Shown piece after piece: positions 1-5,315 of a stretch of DNA of 5,315 nt (its first letter is position 1; every line of letters begins with the position of its first letter). A model generated the notes under the pieces. It was not told where the DNA came from. It ran no database searches and saw only the letters and a list, made by a program, of their open reading frames with translations. The stretch is taken from the NCBI GenBank assembly GCA_945861915.1, contig CAMAWK010000159.1:1-5315 (forward strand), given 5' to 3'. This stretch comes from Flavobacterium psychrophilum. GTDB taxonomy: Bacteria > Bacteroidota > Bacteroidia > Flavobacteriales > Flavobacteriaceae. The position numbers and the translations under genes are program-made.

Positions 1-895
1 AAATAGTTGCTTTAGAAGGTTTAGGGTCATATTTTCCATTTTCCATAAATCGAGGCACCGCATCGTTTACATTGGTTGCAGCCACAAAATGTTCTATTGG
101 TAAACCTAATTTTTTAGCAATAATTCCAGCACAAATATTTCCGAAATTCACACTCGGACAAGAAAAAACCAATGCTTTGTTTTGTGATTTTAATTGTTTG
201 TAAGCAAAGAAAAAGTAAAACATTTGCGGTAACCAACGTGCAATGTTAATGGAATTGGCAGAGGTTAAGTTATGGTGCGACAAACTATCGTCCAAAAATG
301 CTTTTTTTACCATATCCTGACAATCGTCAAAAAAACCATCAACTTCAAGCGCTTTTATGTTTTGTCCCAAAGTAGTCAATTGTCTTTCTTGAATATCACT
401 CACTTTGCCAGAAGGATATAAAATGACCACTTCAACCCCTTGTACACCCAAAAACCCACTTGCCACAGCACCACCTGTATCACCAGAAGTTGCAACGAGA
501 ACGGTATTTTTATTATCTTTTTTATCTTTATTAAAATATCCCAAACAGCGGGACATAAAACGCGCACCTACATCTTTGAAAGCCATAGTTGGTCCGTGAT
601 ACAATTCTAAAGAATAAATATTTTCTTCAACTTTCACAGTTGGAAAATCAAAACAAAGGGTTTCTTCGGCTATTTGTTTTAAAGTTTCAGCGGGAATTTC
701 ATCACCTACAAATTGTTTGATAGCTTCAAATGCAATTTCTGTATTAGTTAGATTTTCGATATTATCAAAAAAATGGTTTGATAATGGTGTGATTGATTCT
801 GGAAAATATAATCCTTTATCTGAGGCTAATCCTTGAATAACCGCTTCCTGGAAAGAAACTTTGGGTGCGTTGTGGTTTAAACTGTAGTATTTCAT
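1..895 (-). CDS. thrC: Threonine synthase, N-terminal 298 residues (cut by left edge)
   Basis: Threonine synthase is a PLP enzyme that converts O-phosphohomoserine to threonine and phosphate, the last step of the pathway, in the cytoplasm. I translated this frame by hand from the ATG at 895. It is open to the left edge, leaving 298 whole codons of a family that is usually about 430 residues in this long, E. coli-like class. Visible landmarks are the N-terminal MKYYSLN and GLASDKGLYFP, the PLP-lysine motif HGPTMAFKD with Lys107, ATSGDTGG at 135-142, SANSINIARWLPQ at 212-224 and ATNVNDAVPRF at about 273-283. One oddity: the PSGNFGN loop expected at 247-253 reads PSVNFGN, with Val249 (codon at 149-151). 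It is the third gene of a thrABC operon, 120 bases after thrB. No Shine-Dalgarno sequence precedes the start. The assignment is secure; only the effect of Val249 is uncertain. Confidence 0.97.
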   Translation of the reverse strand, partial: MKYYSLNHNAPKVSFQEAVIQGLASDKGLYFPESITPLSNHFFDNIENLTNTEIAFEAIKQFVGDEIPAETLKQIAEETLCFDFPTVKVEENIYSLELYHGPTMAFKDVGARFMSRCLGYFNKDKKDNKNTVLVATSGDTGGAVASGFLGVQGVEVVILYPSGKVSDIQERQLTTLGQNIKALEVDGFFDDCQDMVKKAFLDDSLSHHNLTSANSINIARWLPQMFYFFFAYKQLKSQNKALVFSCPSVNFGNICAGIIAKKLGLPIEHFVAATNVNDAVPRFMENGKYDPKPSKATI

Positions 896-900
896 TTTAT

Positions 901-930
901 TGTCATTGCGAGGCACGAAGCAATCTCAAT
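901..930. repeat. REP-like intergenic repeat just upstream of thrC
   Basis: This 30-base sequence begins TGTCATTGCGAGG and ends GAAGCAATCTCAATT. It contains a short inverted repeat, ATTGC at 905-909 and GCAAT at 920-924, around a 10-base loop. From memory, near-identical sequences (TGTCATTGCGAGG followed by nCGAAGCAATCTC) are scattered between genes in many Flavobacteria and other Bacteroidetes, so I read it as one copy, or half, of a dispersed REP-type element. It ends only five bases before the thrC start, so it forms most of the translation-initiation region. Its copy number here cannot be seen from the window. Confidence 0.55.
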
Positions 931-963
931 TATTTAATTTGTTTTTTTAGCAACTTGGGTTAC

Positions 964-998
964 ATCTGCAATCAAAAATCGTTAATCTGAAATCTTAA
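964..998. repeat. Degenerate 7-base tandem array, five ATCNNNA units
   Basis: Five consecutive heptamers follow ATCNNNA without a gap: ATCTGCA, ATCAAAA, ATCGTTA, ATCTGAA and ATCTTAA, at 964, 971, 978, 985 and 992. On the operon strand they read TNNNGAT. Four of seven positions are fixed while the middle three vary, so this is a periodic pattern and not a recent exact duplication. It occupies the gap between the thrB stop and the REP-like sequence before thrC. Its function is unknown to me. Similar heptamer runs occur between genes in Flavobacteria as far as I recall. Confidence 0.6.
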
Positions 999-1015
999 AT
1001 ATTTTTTAATTCTTC

Positions 1016-1936
1016 TTATATTATAGTAACACCCTCCGTATTCACTTTAGAAACGTGAATTTCATAAGGCAAATTGATTTCGTCATAAACTTTGCTCATG
1101 GCTTTAGCGATTTTTTCAGCGGTTTCTTTTCCTTTGCTCAATGCAAAAATAGAAGGGCCAGAACCGGATATTCCAGAACCCAAAGCCCCGTTTTCATAAG
1201 CCGTTTTTTTGATTAAATCAAAACCTGGAATCAACATACTTCGTACAGGCTCGATAATTTCGTCATGCAACGAACGCCCAATTAATTCGTAATCATTCGT
1301 GTATAAACCAGCGACTAATCCGCCCACATTTCCCCATTGCTTAATGGCGCTTTTTAAGGAAACGGTTTGTTTTAGAACCGAACGAGCATCAGATGTTTTT
1401 AGTTCAATTTGAGGATGAACCACTGTTGCATATAATTCGGATGGACTATCAATTTTGATAATATCCAAAGGATTCGCGCTTCTAACCAATGTAAAACCGC
1501 CCAATAAACATGGGGCAACGTTATCAGCGTGAGCATTTCCACTGGCTAATTTTTCGCCTTGCATGGCAAATTTCACTAATTCTTTTCTGGTAAAAGGACG
1601 TTCCAACAATTCATTAATTCCGAAAACAGCTCCTGCTGAACTGGCGGCACTGCTTCCGATTCCGCTACCTGCTTTTATGTTTTTGTATATTTCTATTTCA
1701 AATCCGAAATCAGTTTCTACCTCTGAAAGTAATGCTAAAGCAGCTACTCCTGCTACATTTTTTTCGGTTTCTAAAGGTAAATCGGCACCCACGATTTTGG
1801 TAATGCGAACCCCTTTTATATCTGATTTTCGAATAATCATCTCGTCTCCAGCAGTTGCCAAACACAATCCCAAGACATCAAATCCGCAGGAAAGATTGGC
1901 AATTGTTGCAGGGCAAAATAGTTTTATTTGATTCAT
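1016..1936 (-). CDS. thrB: Homoserine kinase (GHMP kinase family)
   Basis: Homoserine kinase phosphorylates L-homoserine with ATP to give O-phosphohomoserine, the substrate of ThrC. The protein has 306 residues, normal for the bacterial enzyme. It has the three GHMP kinase motifs in order: the N-terminal PATIANLSCGFDVLGL at 9-24, the glycine/serine-rich ATP-phosphate loop GSGIGSSAASSAGA at 90-103, and the C-terminal GISGSGPS at 255-262. The family segment NAHADNVAP at 134-142 is also present. The ATG at 1936 is chosen because the first conserved motif begins nine residues later and nothing upstream extends the homology. The start lies 55 bases after the thrA stop, and only 15 bases from a strong palindrome, with an A/T-rich leader and no Shine-Dalgarno motif. 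It is the middle gene of thrABC and appears intact. Confidence 0.98.
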   Translation of the reverse strand: MNQIKLFCPATIANLSCGFDVLGLCLATAGDEMIIRKSDIKGVRITKIVGADLPLETEKNVAGVAALALLSEVETDFGFEIEIYKNIKAGSGIGSSAASSAGAVFGINELLERPFTRKELVKFAMQGEKLASGNAHADNVAPCLLGGFTLVRSANPLDIIKIDSPSELYATVVHPQIELKTSDARSVLKQTVSLKSAIKQWGNVGGLVAGLYTNDYELIGRSLHDEIIEPVRSMLIPGFDLIKKTAYENGALGSGISGSGPSIFALSKGKETAEKIAKAMSKVYDEINLPYEIHVSKVNTEGVTII

Positions 1937-1951
1937 GATTTATATTATTTC

Positions 1952-1980
1952 GTAGAGACGTTGCAATGCAACGTCTCTAC
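1952..1980. repeat. Perfect 29-base palindrome in the thrA-thrB gap
   Basis: The arms are GTAGAGACGTTGCA (1952-1965) and TGCAACGTCTCTAC (1967-1980), fully complementary over 14 bases around the single base at 1966. In RNA they would form a long hairpin with a three-base loop on either strand. On the operon strand it begins 11 bases after the thrA stop codon and ends 15 bases before the thrB ATG. It is not followed by a T-run in that direction, so it is a poor intrinsic terminator. I recall GTAGAGACG palindromes as dispersed repeats in Bacteroidetes and cyanobacteria, so this is probably a REP/MITE-like insertion. It could protect thrA mRNA ends or lower thrB translation. Confidence 0.75.
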
Positions 1981-1991
1981 AATAACGTATT

Positions 1992-4442
1992 TTATATATT
2001 CCCAATTCTAATGACATCAGCAAAAATACCTGACGCAGTAACAGCAGCACCAGCACCAGCACCTTTTATCAACAAAGGTTGATCAACATATCGGTCGGTG
2101 TAAAATTGTACAATATTGTCTTTTCCTTCTAAATTATAAAACGGACTTTCTTGTGGGATGAATTCTAATCCTACTCTCGCTTTTCCATTTTCGAAAGTAG
2201 CTACAAATTTTAAACGGCTATTTTTTGATTTTGCTTCCACTAATAAGTTTTCAAAATGAGTAGCATTTGTAATTAATGATTTGAAAAAATCATCGTTGTT
2301 GGTGGTTTCCATACACGCTGCTGGAAGGAAAGAATTATTTTGAATATCCTCAATATCCATTTTGTACCCACTTTCGCGAATGAGGATTAATATTTTTCTA
2401 GCAACATCCACACCACTCAAATCGATTTTTGGGTCAGGTTCAGTAAAACCTTGAACGCCTGCTTCTTTTACAACATCATGAAAAGAATTGTTTTCGTCGA
2501 AATTATTAAAAATAAAGTTCAAACTTCCTGATAAAACAGCTTGTATTTTGTTGACTTTATCGCCCGAAGCAATCAAATGTTTCAACGTATCAATAATAGG
2601 TAAACCAGCTCCCACATTGGTTTCGAACAAAAAGGGTGCATTAAATTGTCTCGAAAGATTTTTTAGTTTTTTGTAATTGTCGTATTCAGATGAACAGGCG
2701 ATTTTATTACAAGTAACCACGGCCACATTTTGTTTTAAATAGGTTTCGTAAGTTTCCGAAACAGCTTGATTGGCAGTGATATCAACAAAAATACTATTGC
2801 GTAAATTGAGTGATTTTACTTTTTCGATAAATGATTCTTTGTTGGCAGTTTCTCCGTTTTCTAAAAGCGATTTCCAGTCTTTTAAGGCAATTCCGTCCTC
2901 CTCAAACAGCATTTTTCTGGAATTAGACATTGCCACTACACGAAGATTTATTTTTAAATTCTCTTTCAGGAATTTTTTCTGTTGGTTGATTTGTTCAATA
3001 AATTTCTCACCAACATTCCCCACTCCCATGACAAACAAATTGAGTTGTTTGGTGTTTTCTTCAAAAAAGTTTTCGTGAAGTGTATTCAATGCTTTTTTTA
3101 CATCCCGTTCGTTTATAACGGCTGATATATTTCTTTCAGAAGCACCTTGAGCAATCGCACGAATATTAACATTATTTTTACCCAACGTACTAAACATTCG
3201 ACCACTTAAACCTTGATGGTTTTTCATATTTTCGCCCACCAAAGCAATGATGCAAAGGTTTTTTTCTACGATACAAGGATCAATTTTGTTTTGAGAAATT
3301 TCGACAGAAAAAGCATGATTGATAGCATTTTCTGCTTTTTCTGCATCAGAATTTAAAATACCAATACAAATAGAATGTTCAGACGAGGCTTGTGTTATAA
3401 AAATGATATTCACATCTTCTTGCGATAACACTTCGAAAAGGCGTTTAGACGAACCCGCAACACCAATCATTCCTGAACCTTCGAGCGTAATTAGACTAAT
3501 ATTGTCGATATGTGTAATTCCTTTTACAGGATTTGAATTCGGTATCGCTTCTTTATTTGAAATTAATGTTCCTTCGGCTTCTGGCTCAAAAGTATTTTTA
3601 ATCCAAATCGGAATATTTTTTTTCAAAACAGGTTGAATCGTTGGTGGATACAATACTTTTGCCCCAAAATGAGACAATTCCATCGCTTCTTGATAGGAAA
3701 TACTAGCAATAGGCTGGGCTTGTTTTACTAGTTTAGGATTTGCGGTAAACATTCCGTTTACATCTGTCCAAATTTCTAATTCCGAAGCATTTATGGCTCC
3801 AGCAATAATAGCTGCAGTATAATCGGAGCCACCACGACCCAATGTGGTGCCAATACCATCCATAGAATTGGCAATAAAACCAGGCATTACAACAATAGTT
3901 GATGAATTGGTTGAGAAATAGTCTTTTATTAAAGCATTGGTCATTTCAAAATTAACAGCCGCTTTTCCAAAATTATTGTTTGTTTTTATGAGTTCGCGAC
4001 TGTCTTTATAGCCGCTATTTCTCTCTTTTTGTTTGAATGCTTCGCCAATAATATAGGACGATAATAATTCTCCAAAACTTAAAATGGTGTCTGATGTTCT
4101 TGGAGATAATTCGCCCAAAAGAAAACAGCCATCTAATAAAGTTTCAAGATGATTAATGATTCTTTTGATATGACTTAGCGCAGCACTTTGTTCGCTTACA
4201 GGAATTAATTCCTTGATAGCGTCTAAATGTTTTTTTTCAATTTCTACAACTATTTCTTTGTAGCTTTCATCGTTTGAGGATGCTTTTTTGGCAGCAAGAA
4301 CCAATAAATCGGTCACTTTTGTAAAAGCCGAAACGACTACAACCAATTTATCTTGTTTTGATTTATTGAGAACGATATCTAAAACGAGTTTTATATTTTG
4401 TGCATTGGCTACTGAAGTGCCGCCAAATTTTAATACTTTCAT
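1992..4442 (-). CDS. thrA: Bifunctional aspartokinase / homoserine dehydrogenase
   Basis: This 816-residue cytoplasmic enzyme catalyses the first and third steps from aspartate to homoserine. Residues 1-300 are the aspartokinase, with KFGGTSVA at 5-12, SFGELLS at 122-128, TTLGRGGSDYTA at 199-210, WTDVNGMFTANP at 225-236 and SHFGAKVLYPP at 257-267. About 310-465 holds two ACT-type regulatory regions (LEGSGMIGVAG at 320-330, and a second from about 396 with NVNIRAIAQGASERNISAVI). About 467-816 is homoserine dehydrogenase: dinucleotide-binding GVGNVG at 473-478, ETNVGAGLPII at 607-617, LSGSLNFIF at 637-645 and GFTEPDPKIDLSGVDVARK at 665-683, where Asp679 and Lys683 match the catalytic pair. The length matches E. 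coli ThrA. The ACT pair suggests feedback inhibition by threonine (family knowledge). The start at 4442 puts the first motif at residue 5. First gene of thrABC; the enzyme looks complete. Confidence 0.98.
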   Translation of the reverse strand: MKVLKFGGTSVANAQNIKLVLDIVLNKSKQDKLVVVVSAFTKVTDLLVLAAKKASSNDESYKEIVVEIEKKHLDAIKELIPVSEQSAALSHIKRIINHLETLLDGCFLLGELSPRTSDTILSFGELLSSYIIGEAFKQKERNSGYKDSRELIKTNNNFGKAAVNFEMTNALIKDYFSTNSSTIVVMPGFIANSMDGIGTTLGRGGSDYTAAIIAGAINASELEIWTDVNGMFTANPKLVKQAQPIASISYQEAMELSHFGAKVLYPPTIQPVLKKNIPIWIKNTFEPEAEGTLISNKEAIPNSNPVKGITHIDNISLITLEGSGMIGVAGSSKRLFEVLSQEDVNIIFITQASSEHSICIGILNSDAEKAENAINHAFSVEISQNKIDPCIVEKNLCIIALVGENMKNHQGLSGRMFSTLGKNNVNIRAIAQGASERNISAVINERDVKKALNTLHENFFEENTKQLNLFVMGVGNVGEKFIEQINQQKKFLKENLKINLRVVAMSNSRKMLFEEDGIALKDWKSLLENGETANKESFIEKVKSLNLRNSIFVDITANQAVSETYETYLKQNVAVVTCNKIACSSEYDNYKKLKNLSRQFNAPFLFETNVGAGLPIIDTLKHLIASGDKVNKIQAVLSGSLNFIFNNFDENNSFHDVVKEAGVQGFTEPDPKIDLSGVDVARKILILIRESGYKMDIEDIQNNSFLPAACMETTNNDDFFKSLITNATHFENLLVEAKSKNSRLKFVATFENGKARVGLEFIPQESPFYNLEGKDNIVQFYTDRYVDQPLLIKGAGAGAAVTASGIFADVIRIGNI

Positions 4443-4463
4443 TTTGTTTGTTTTAATGGAAAA

Positions 4464-4484
4464 GAGAGGCTTTTTAGCTATCTC
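4464..4484 (-). terminator. Weak hairpin plus T4 before thrA, possible attenuator
   Basis: On the minus strand GAGATAGC (4484-4477) can pair with GCCTCTC (4470-4464) around the loop TAAAAA, with a small internal mismatch, followed by TTTTCC. It lies between the leader ORF stop and the thrA start, the place expected for an attenuator's terminator. The stem is short and imperfect, so it is a candidate only. Confidence 0.25.
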
Positions 4485-4504
4485 AAATTCTTTCTTTTTG
4501 AAAA

Positions 4505-4645
4505 TTATGCTGCAAATTTAGGATTATATGAAAAATTTAACCCCACAGGGGTTGAAGTTGTTGAAGAGGTTTCAAAACGAGCGAAAAATTCAATCCGAGT
4601 TGGAATTGAAAGGCAAATAATATGTTTTTTTAATGTGTTTTTCAT
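4505..4645 (-). CDS. Candidate threonine-operon leader peptide (46 aa)
   Basis: This small frame begins MKNTLKKHIICLSIPTRIEF and ends SYNPKFAA, with its TAA stop 62 bases before thrA. It has six Thr and four Ile, and four of the seven residues at 26-32 are Thr (TSSTTST). This is what a leader peptide that senses threonine supply would look like, as in the E. coli thr leader, although the sequence is unrelated and longer. An in-frame TGA just upstream makes the ATG at 4645 the first possible start. A TACTTTTG box ends seven bases before that ATG, so its transcript would be nearly leaderless. The Thr codons run into hairpin 4539-4553, so a stalled ribosome would cover that stem. Support is position, orientation, composition and structures, not homology. 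A chance ORF remains possible. Confidence 0.45.
   Translation of the reverse strand: MKNTLKKHIICLSIPTRIEFFARFETSSTTSTPVGLNFSYNPKFAA
4513..4520 (-). promoter_or_regulatory. Promoter-like TAAATTTG box close to thrA
   Basis: On the minus strand TAAATTTG followed by CAGC fits the Bacteroidetes -7 consensus TAnnTTTG, and the GCA extension is common at such promoters. Transcription would begin near 4505-4509 and give a thrA leader of about 65 bases. No clear TTTG lies 19-21 bases upstream. It sits inside the 3' end of the proposed leader ORF, so if active it would bypass attenuation. Confidence 0.4.
4539..4553 (-). terminator. Hairpin AACCCC/GGGGTT followed by T5, inside leader ORF
   Basis: On the minus strand AACCCC, loop TGT and GGGGTT form a perfect six-base-pair, GC-rich stem, followed by AAATTTTT. 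It covers codons 31-36 of the proposed leader, immediately after the Thr cluster. A ribosome held at those Thr codons would prevent the stem from forming. It could be an attenuator-type terminator. A role on the plus strand is less likely because no T-run follows there. Confidence 0.35.
4589..4610 (-). terminator. Upstream hairpin followed by T5, in leader ORF
   Basis: On the minus strand TTCAATTCC (4610-4602) pairs with GGATTGAA (4596-4589) with one bulged base and a five-base loop, and TTTTT follows directly. The stem is AT-rich, so it is weaker than the hairpin at 4539-4553. With that one it makes two tandem stem-plus-T5 structures in the proposed leader. Confidence 0.3.
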
Positions 4646-4652
4646 AATTTTT

Positions 4653-4660
4653 CAAAAGTA
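4653..4660 (-). promoter_or_regulatory. Promoter-like TACTTTTG box before the leader ORF
   Basis: TACTTTTG on the minus strand matches the Bacteroidetes -7 consensus TAnnTTTG exactly. The TTTG partner is imperfect: TTTC lies 19 bases upstream. Initiation would be expected within a few bases of the ATG at 4645, making the proposed leader peptide nearly leaderless. An identical octamer on the same strand at 4762-4755 is an alternative start about 100 bases further out. Confidence 0.4.
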
Positions 4661-4782
4661 CTGTTTTTTATAAAAGAATGAAATCTTTTAAAATATTTTT
4701 CTAAATATTTAATGTTAACAATACATAGATAAGAAGATTTATCATTATTATTGCCAAAAGTATCAATTTGGGTTTTTTATGA

Positions 4783-4807
4783 TTGATTTTTCATCTTTGA
4801 AAATCAA
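4783..4807. repeat. 8-base inverted repeat in the divergent promoter region
   Basis: TTGATTTT at 4783-4790 and AAAATCAA at 4800-4807 are perfect reverse complements around a nine-base spacer. It lies between the outer thr-side promoter-like box and the plus-strand promoter candidate, where a repressor or activator site could be. In such AT-rich DNA the match could be chance. Confidence 0.3.
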
Positions 4808-4827
4808 AAAAATCTTAAGTAAATGCT

Positions 4828-4858
4828 TTTGTTATTTTTAAATAAAGTATTAATCTTG
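4828..4858 (+). promoter_or_regulatory. Likely promoter of the DUF47 gene
   Basis: TTTG at 4828-4831 is followed after exactly 19 bases by TAATCTTG at 4851-4858, which differs from the Bacteroidetes TAnnTTTG consensus at one base. Initiation would be near 4862-4865, giving a leader of about 15 bases before the ATG at 4879. A second, weaker pair is TTTG at 4767-4770 and CATCTTTG at 4792-4799. Confidence 0.45.
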
Positions 4859-4878
4859 CTGTACAAAAATTAATAAAA

Positions 4879-5315
4879 ATGTCAATAAATAGTATTTTTC
4901 AGTTTTTAGTTCCTAAGGATAAAAAATTCTTTCCGCTCTTTGAAGAAGCATCTTCAAATTTAGTTCAATTAGCTACGATTTTGCATGAAGCAGTTAGTTT
5001 AACAACAAAAGACAGAGATGTTTTGTTTCAAAAAATTGATGAATTAGAACAAAGAGGAGAAGAAATTACTCGACAAACTAATCTCGAATTGAGTAGAAAT
5101 TTCATTACTCCATTTGATAGAGAAGATATTTATTCATTGATAACTTCTATTGATTTTGTTGCCGATAATCTTCACGGTGCTTCTAGTAGAATGCGATTAT
5201 ATCAAGTTGATAAAATCACGAAATCAATACGAAAATTGACTGAAATAAATCTTGAAGCATGTCAACAAATAGACATAGCAATTAAGGAACTAAGAGGATT
5301 GAAAAATCTTAAAAA
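4879..5315 (+). CDS. DUF47 / PhoU-like protein, N-terminal part (cut by right edge)
   Basis: I read this frame by hand: 145 whole codons from the ATG at 4879, open at the right edge. DUF47 proteins are about 200-215 residues, so roughly a third is missing. They are all-helical relatives of PhoU, cytoplasmic, with acidic metal-binding residues on their helices, and are usually encoded next to a PitA-type phosphate permease that they are thought to modulate. Visible here are MSINSIFQFLVPKDKKFFPL at 1-20, FEEASSNLVQLATILHEAV at 21-39, a charged helix with IDELEQRGEEIT at 53-64, and the characteristic FITPFDREDIYSLITSIDFV at 75-94 followed by ADNLHGASSRM. There is no signal peptide or membrane segment. 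The start is supported by the A-rich upstream bases and a candidate promoter. It diverges from the thr operon and has no evident link to it. The family is confident; a phosphate role is inferred. Confidence 0.88.
   Translation, partial: MSINSIFQFLVPKDKKFFPLFEEASSNLVQLATILHEAVSLTTKDRDVLFQKIDELEQRGEEITRQTNLELSRNFITPFDREDIYSLITSIDFVADNLHGASSRMRLYQVDKITKSIRKLTEINLEACQQIDIAIKELRGLKNLK

Larger units (their letters stand above)
4646..4878. other. Divergent intergenic region, no gene seen
   Basis: This very AT-rich stretch separates the start of the proposed thr leader from the divergent DUF47 gene. I found no credible coding frame or RNA gene in it. It holds promoter-like boxes for both directions, including a second minus-strand TACTTTTG at 4762-4755 that would give a longer thr leader, and an eight-base inverted repeat at 4783-4807. 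Together with 4443-4645 it forms the 436-base gap between the two annotated genes. Confidence 0.6.

Noticed and set aside
405..599. Plus-strand 64-residue frame
   Set aside because: It lies fully within the conserved threonine synthase reading on the other strand, covering its FKD and TSGDTG motifs; it is an antisense shadow.
1563..1931. Plus-strand 122-residue frame
   Set aside because: It is antisense to the conserved N-terminal and ATP-loop part of thrB and shows no recognisable family features.
1952..1980. Reading the thrA-thrB palindrome as an intrinsic terminator
   Set aside because: No T-run follows it on the operon strand, and terminating there would cut off thrB and thrC.
2488..4521. 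Four plus-strand frames of 62 to 105 residues (2488-2676, 2770-3078, 3319-3636, 4288-4521)
   Set aside because: All lie antisense to thrA, the last extending a little past its start. The thrA motifs are continuous through them and none resembles a known protein.
4528..4620. Plus-strand 30-codon frame starting MKNLTPQGLK, antisense to the proposed thr leader
   Set aside because: It has no gene downstream in its direction for over 250 bases and no clear function. The opposite strand has the Thr cluster, an exact promoter box and the adjacent thr operon. It remains a weak alternative reading of any conservation in this segment.
4443..4878. A riboswitch, tRNA or other structured RNA gene in the gap
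   Set aside because: I saw no cloverleaf, no conserved riboswitch core such as that of the lysine class, and the DNA is mostly A/T runs apart from the hairpins listed.
1..5315. Defence system, prophage, IS element or CRISPR array
   Set aside because: The window is filled by core metabolic genes and one phosphate-related gene; no transposase, nuclease, integrase or spaced direct repeat was found.

Overview
The window looks like chromosome of a Bacteroidetes bacterium, most likely a Flavobacterium-type member of the Flavobacteriia. The DNA is AT-rich, gene starts have A-rich upstream sequence with no Shine-Dalgarno motif, and promoter-like sites fit the Bacteroidetes pattern (TAnnTTTG at about -7, TTTG about 20 bases upstream). 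The proteins also read as flavobacterial versions of their families. The species cannot be fixed from this sequence.

Bases 1-4442 hold a threonine biosynthesis operon on the minus strand in the order thrA-thrB-thrC. thrA encodes a fused aspartokinase/homoserine dehydrogenase (aspartate to aspartyl phosphate, and aspartate semialdehyde to homoserine). thrB encodes homoserine kinase. thrC encodes threonine synthase, with its C-terminal third beyond the left edge. The gaps are wide for an operon and each carries a different small repeat: a perfect 29-base palindrome between thrA and thrB, and a five-unit degenerate heptamer array plus a REP-like 30-base sequence between thrB and thrC. The visible thrC has a valine where its family normally has glycine in the PSGNFG cofactor loop.

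Bases 4443-4878 contain no conventional gene and separate thrA from a divergent gene. In the half next to thrA, on the thrA strand, there is a 46-codon reading frame with the Thr-dense stretch TSSTTSTP. It starts just after a TACTTTTG promoter-like box and spans two hairpins, each followed by T5. A third, weaker hairpin with a T4 tail lies between its stop and thrA. This looks like a leader-peptide attenuator for threonine, which is the most interesting proposal here. A second promoter-like box near the end of the leader ORF is a competing explanation. The other half holds the likely promoter of the divergent gene and a small inverted repeat.

Bases 4879-5315 begin a plus-strand gene for a DUF47/PhoU-like protein, usually paired with a PitA-type phosphate permease. 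It is cut by the right edge. No RNA genes, CRISPR arrays, IS elements or phage genes were seen.
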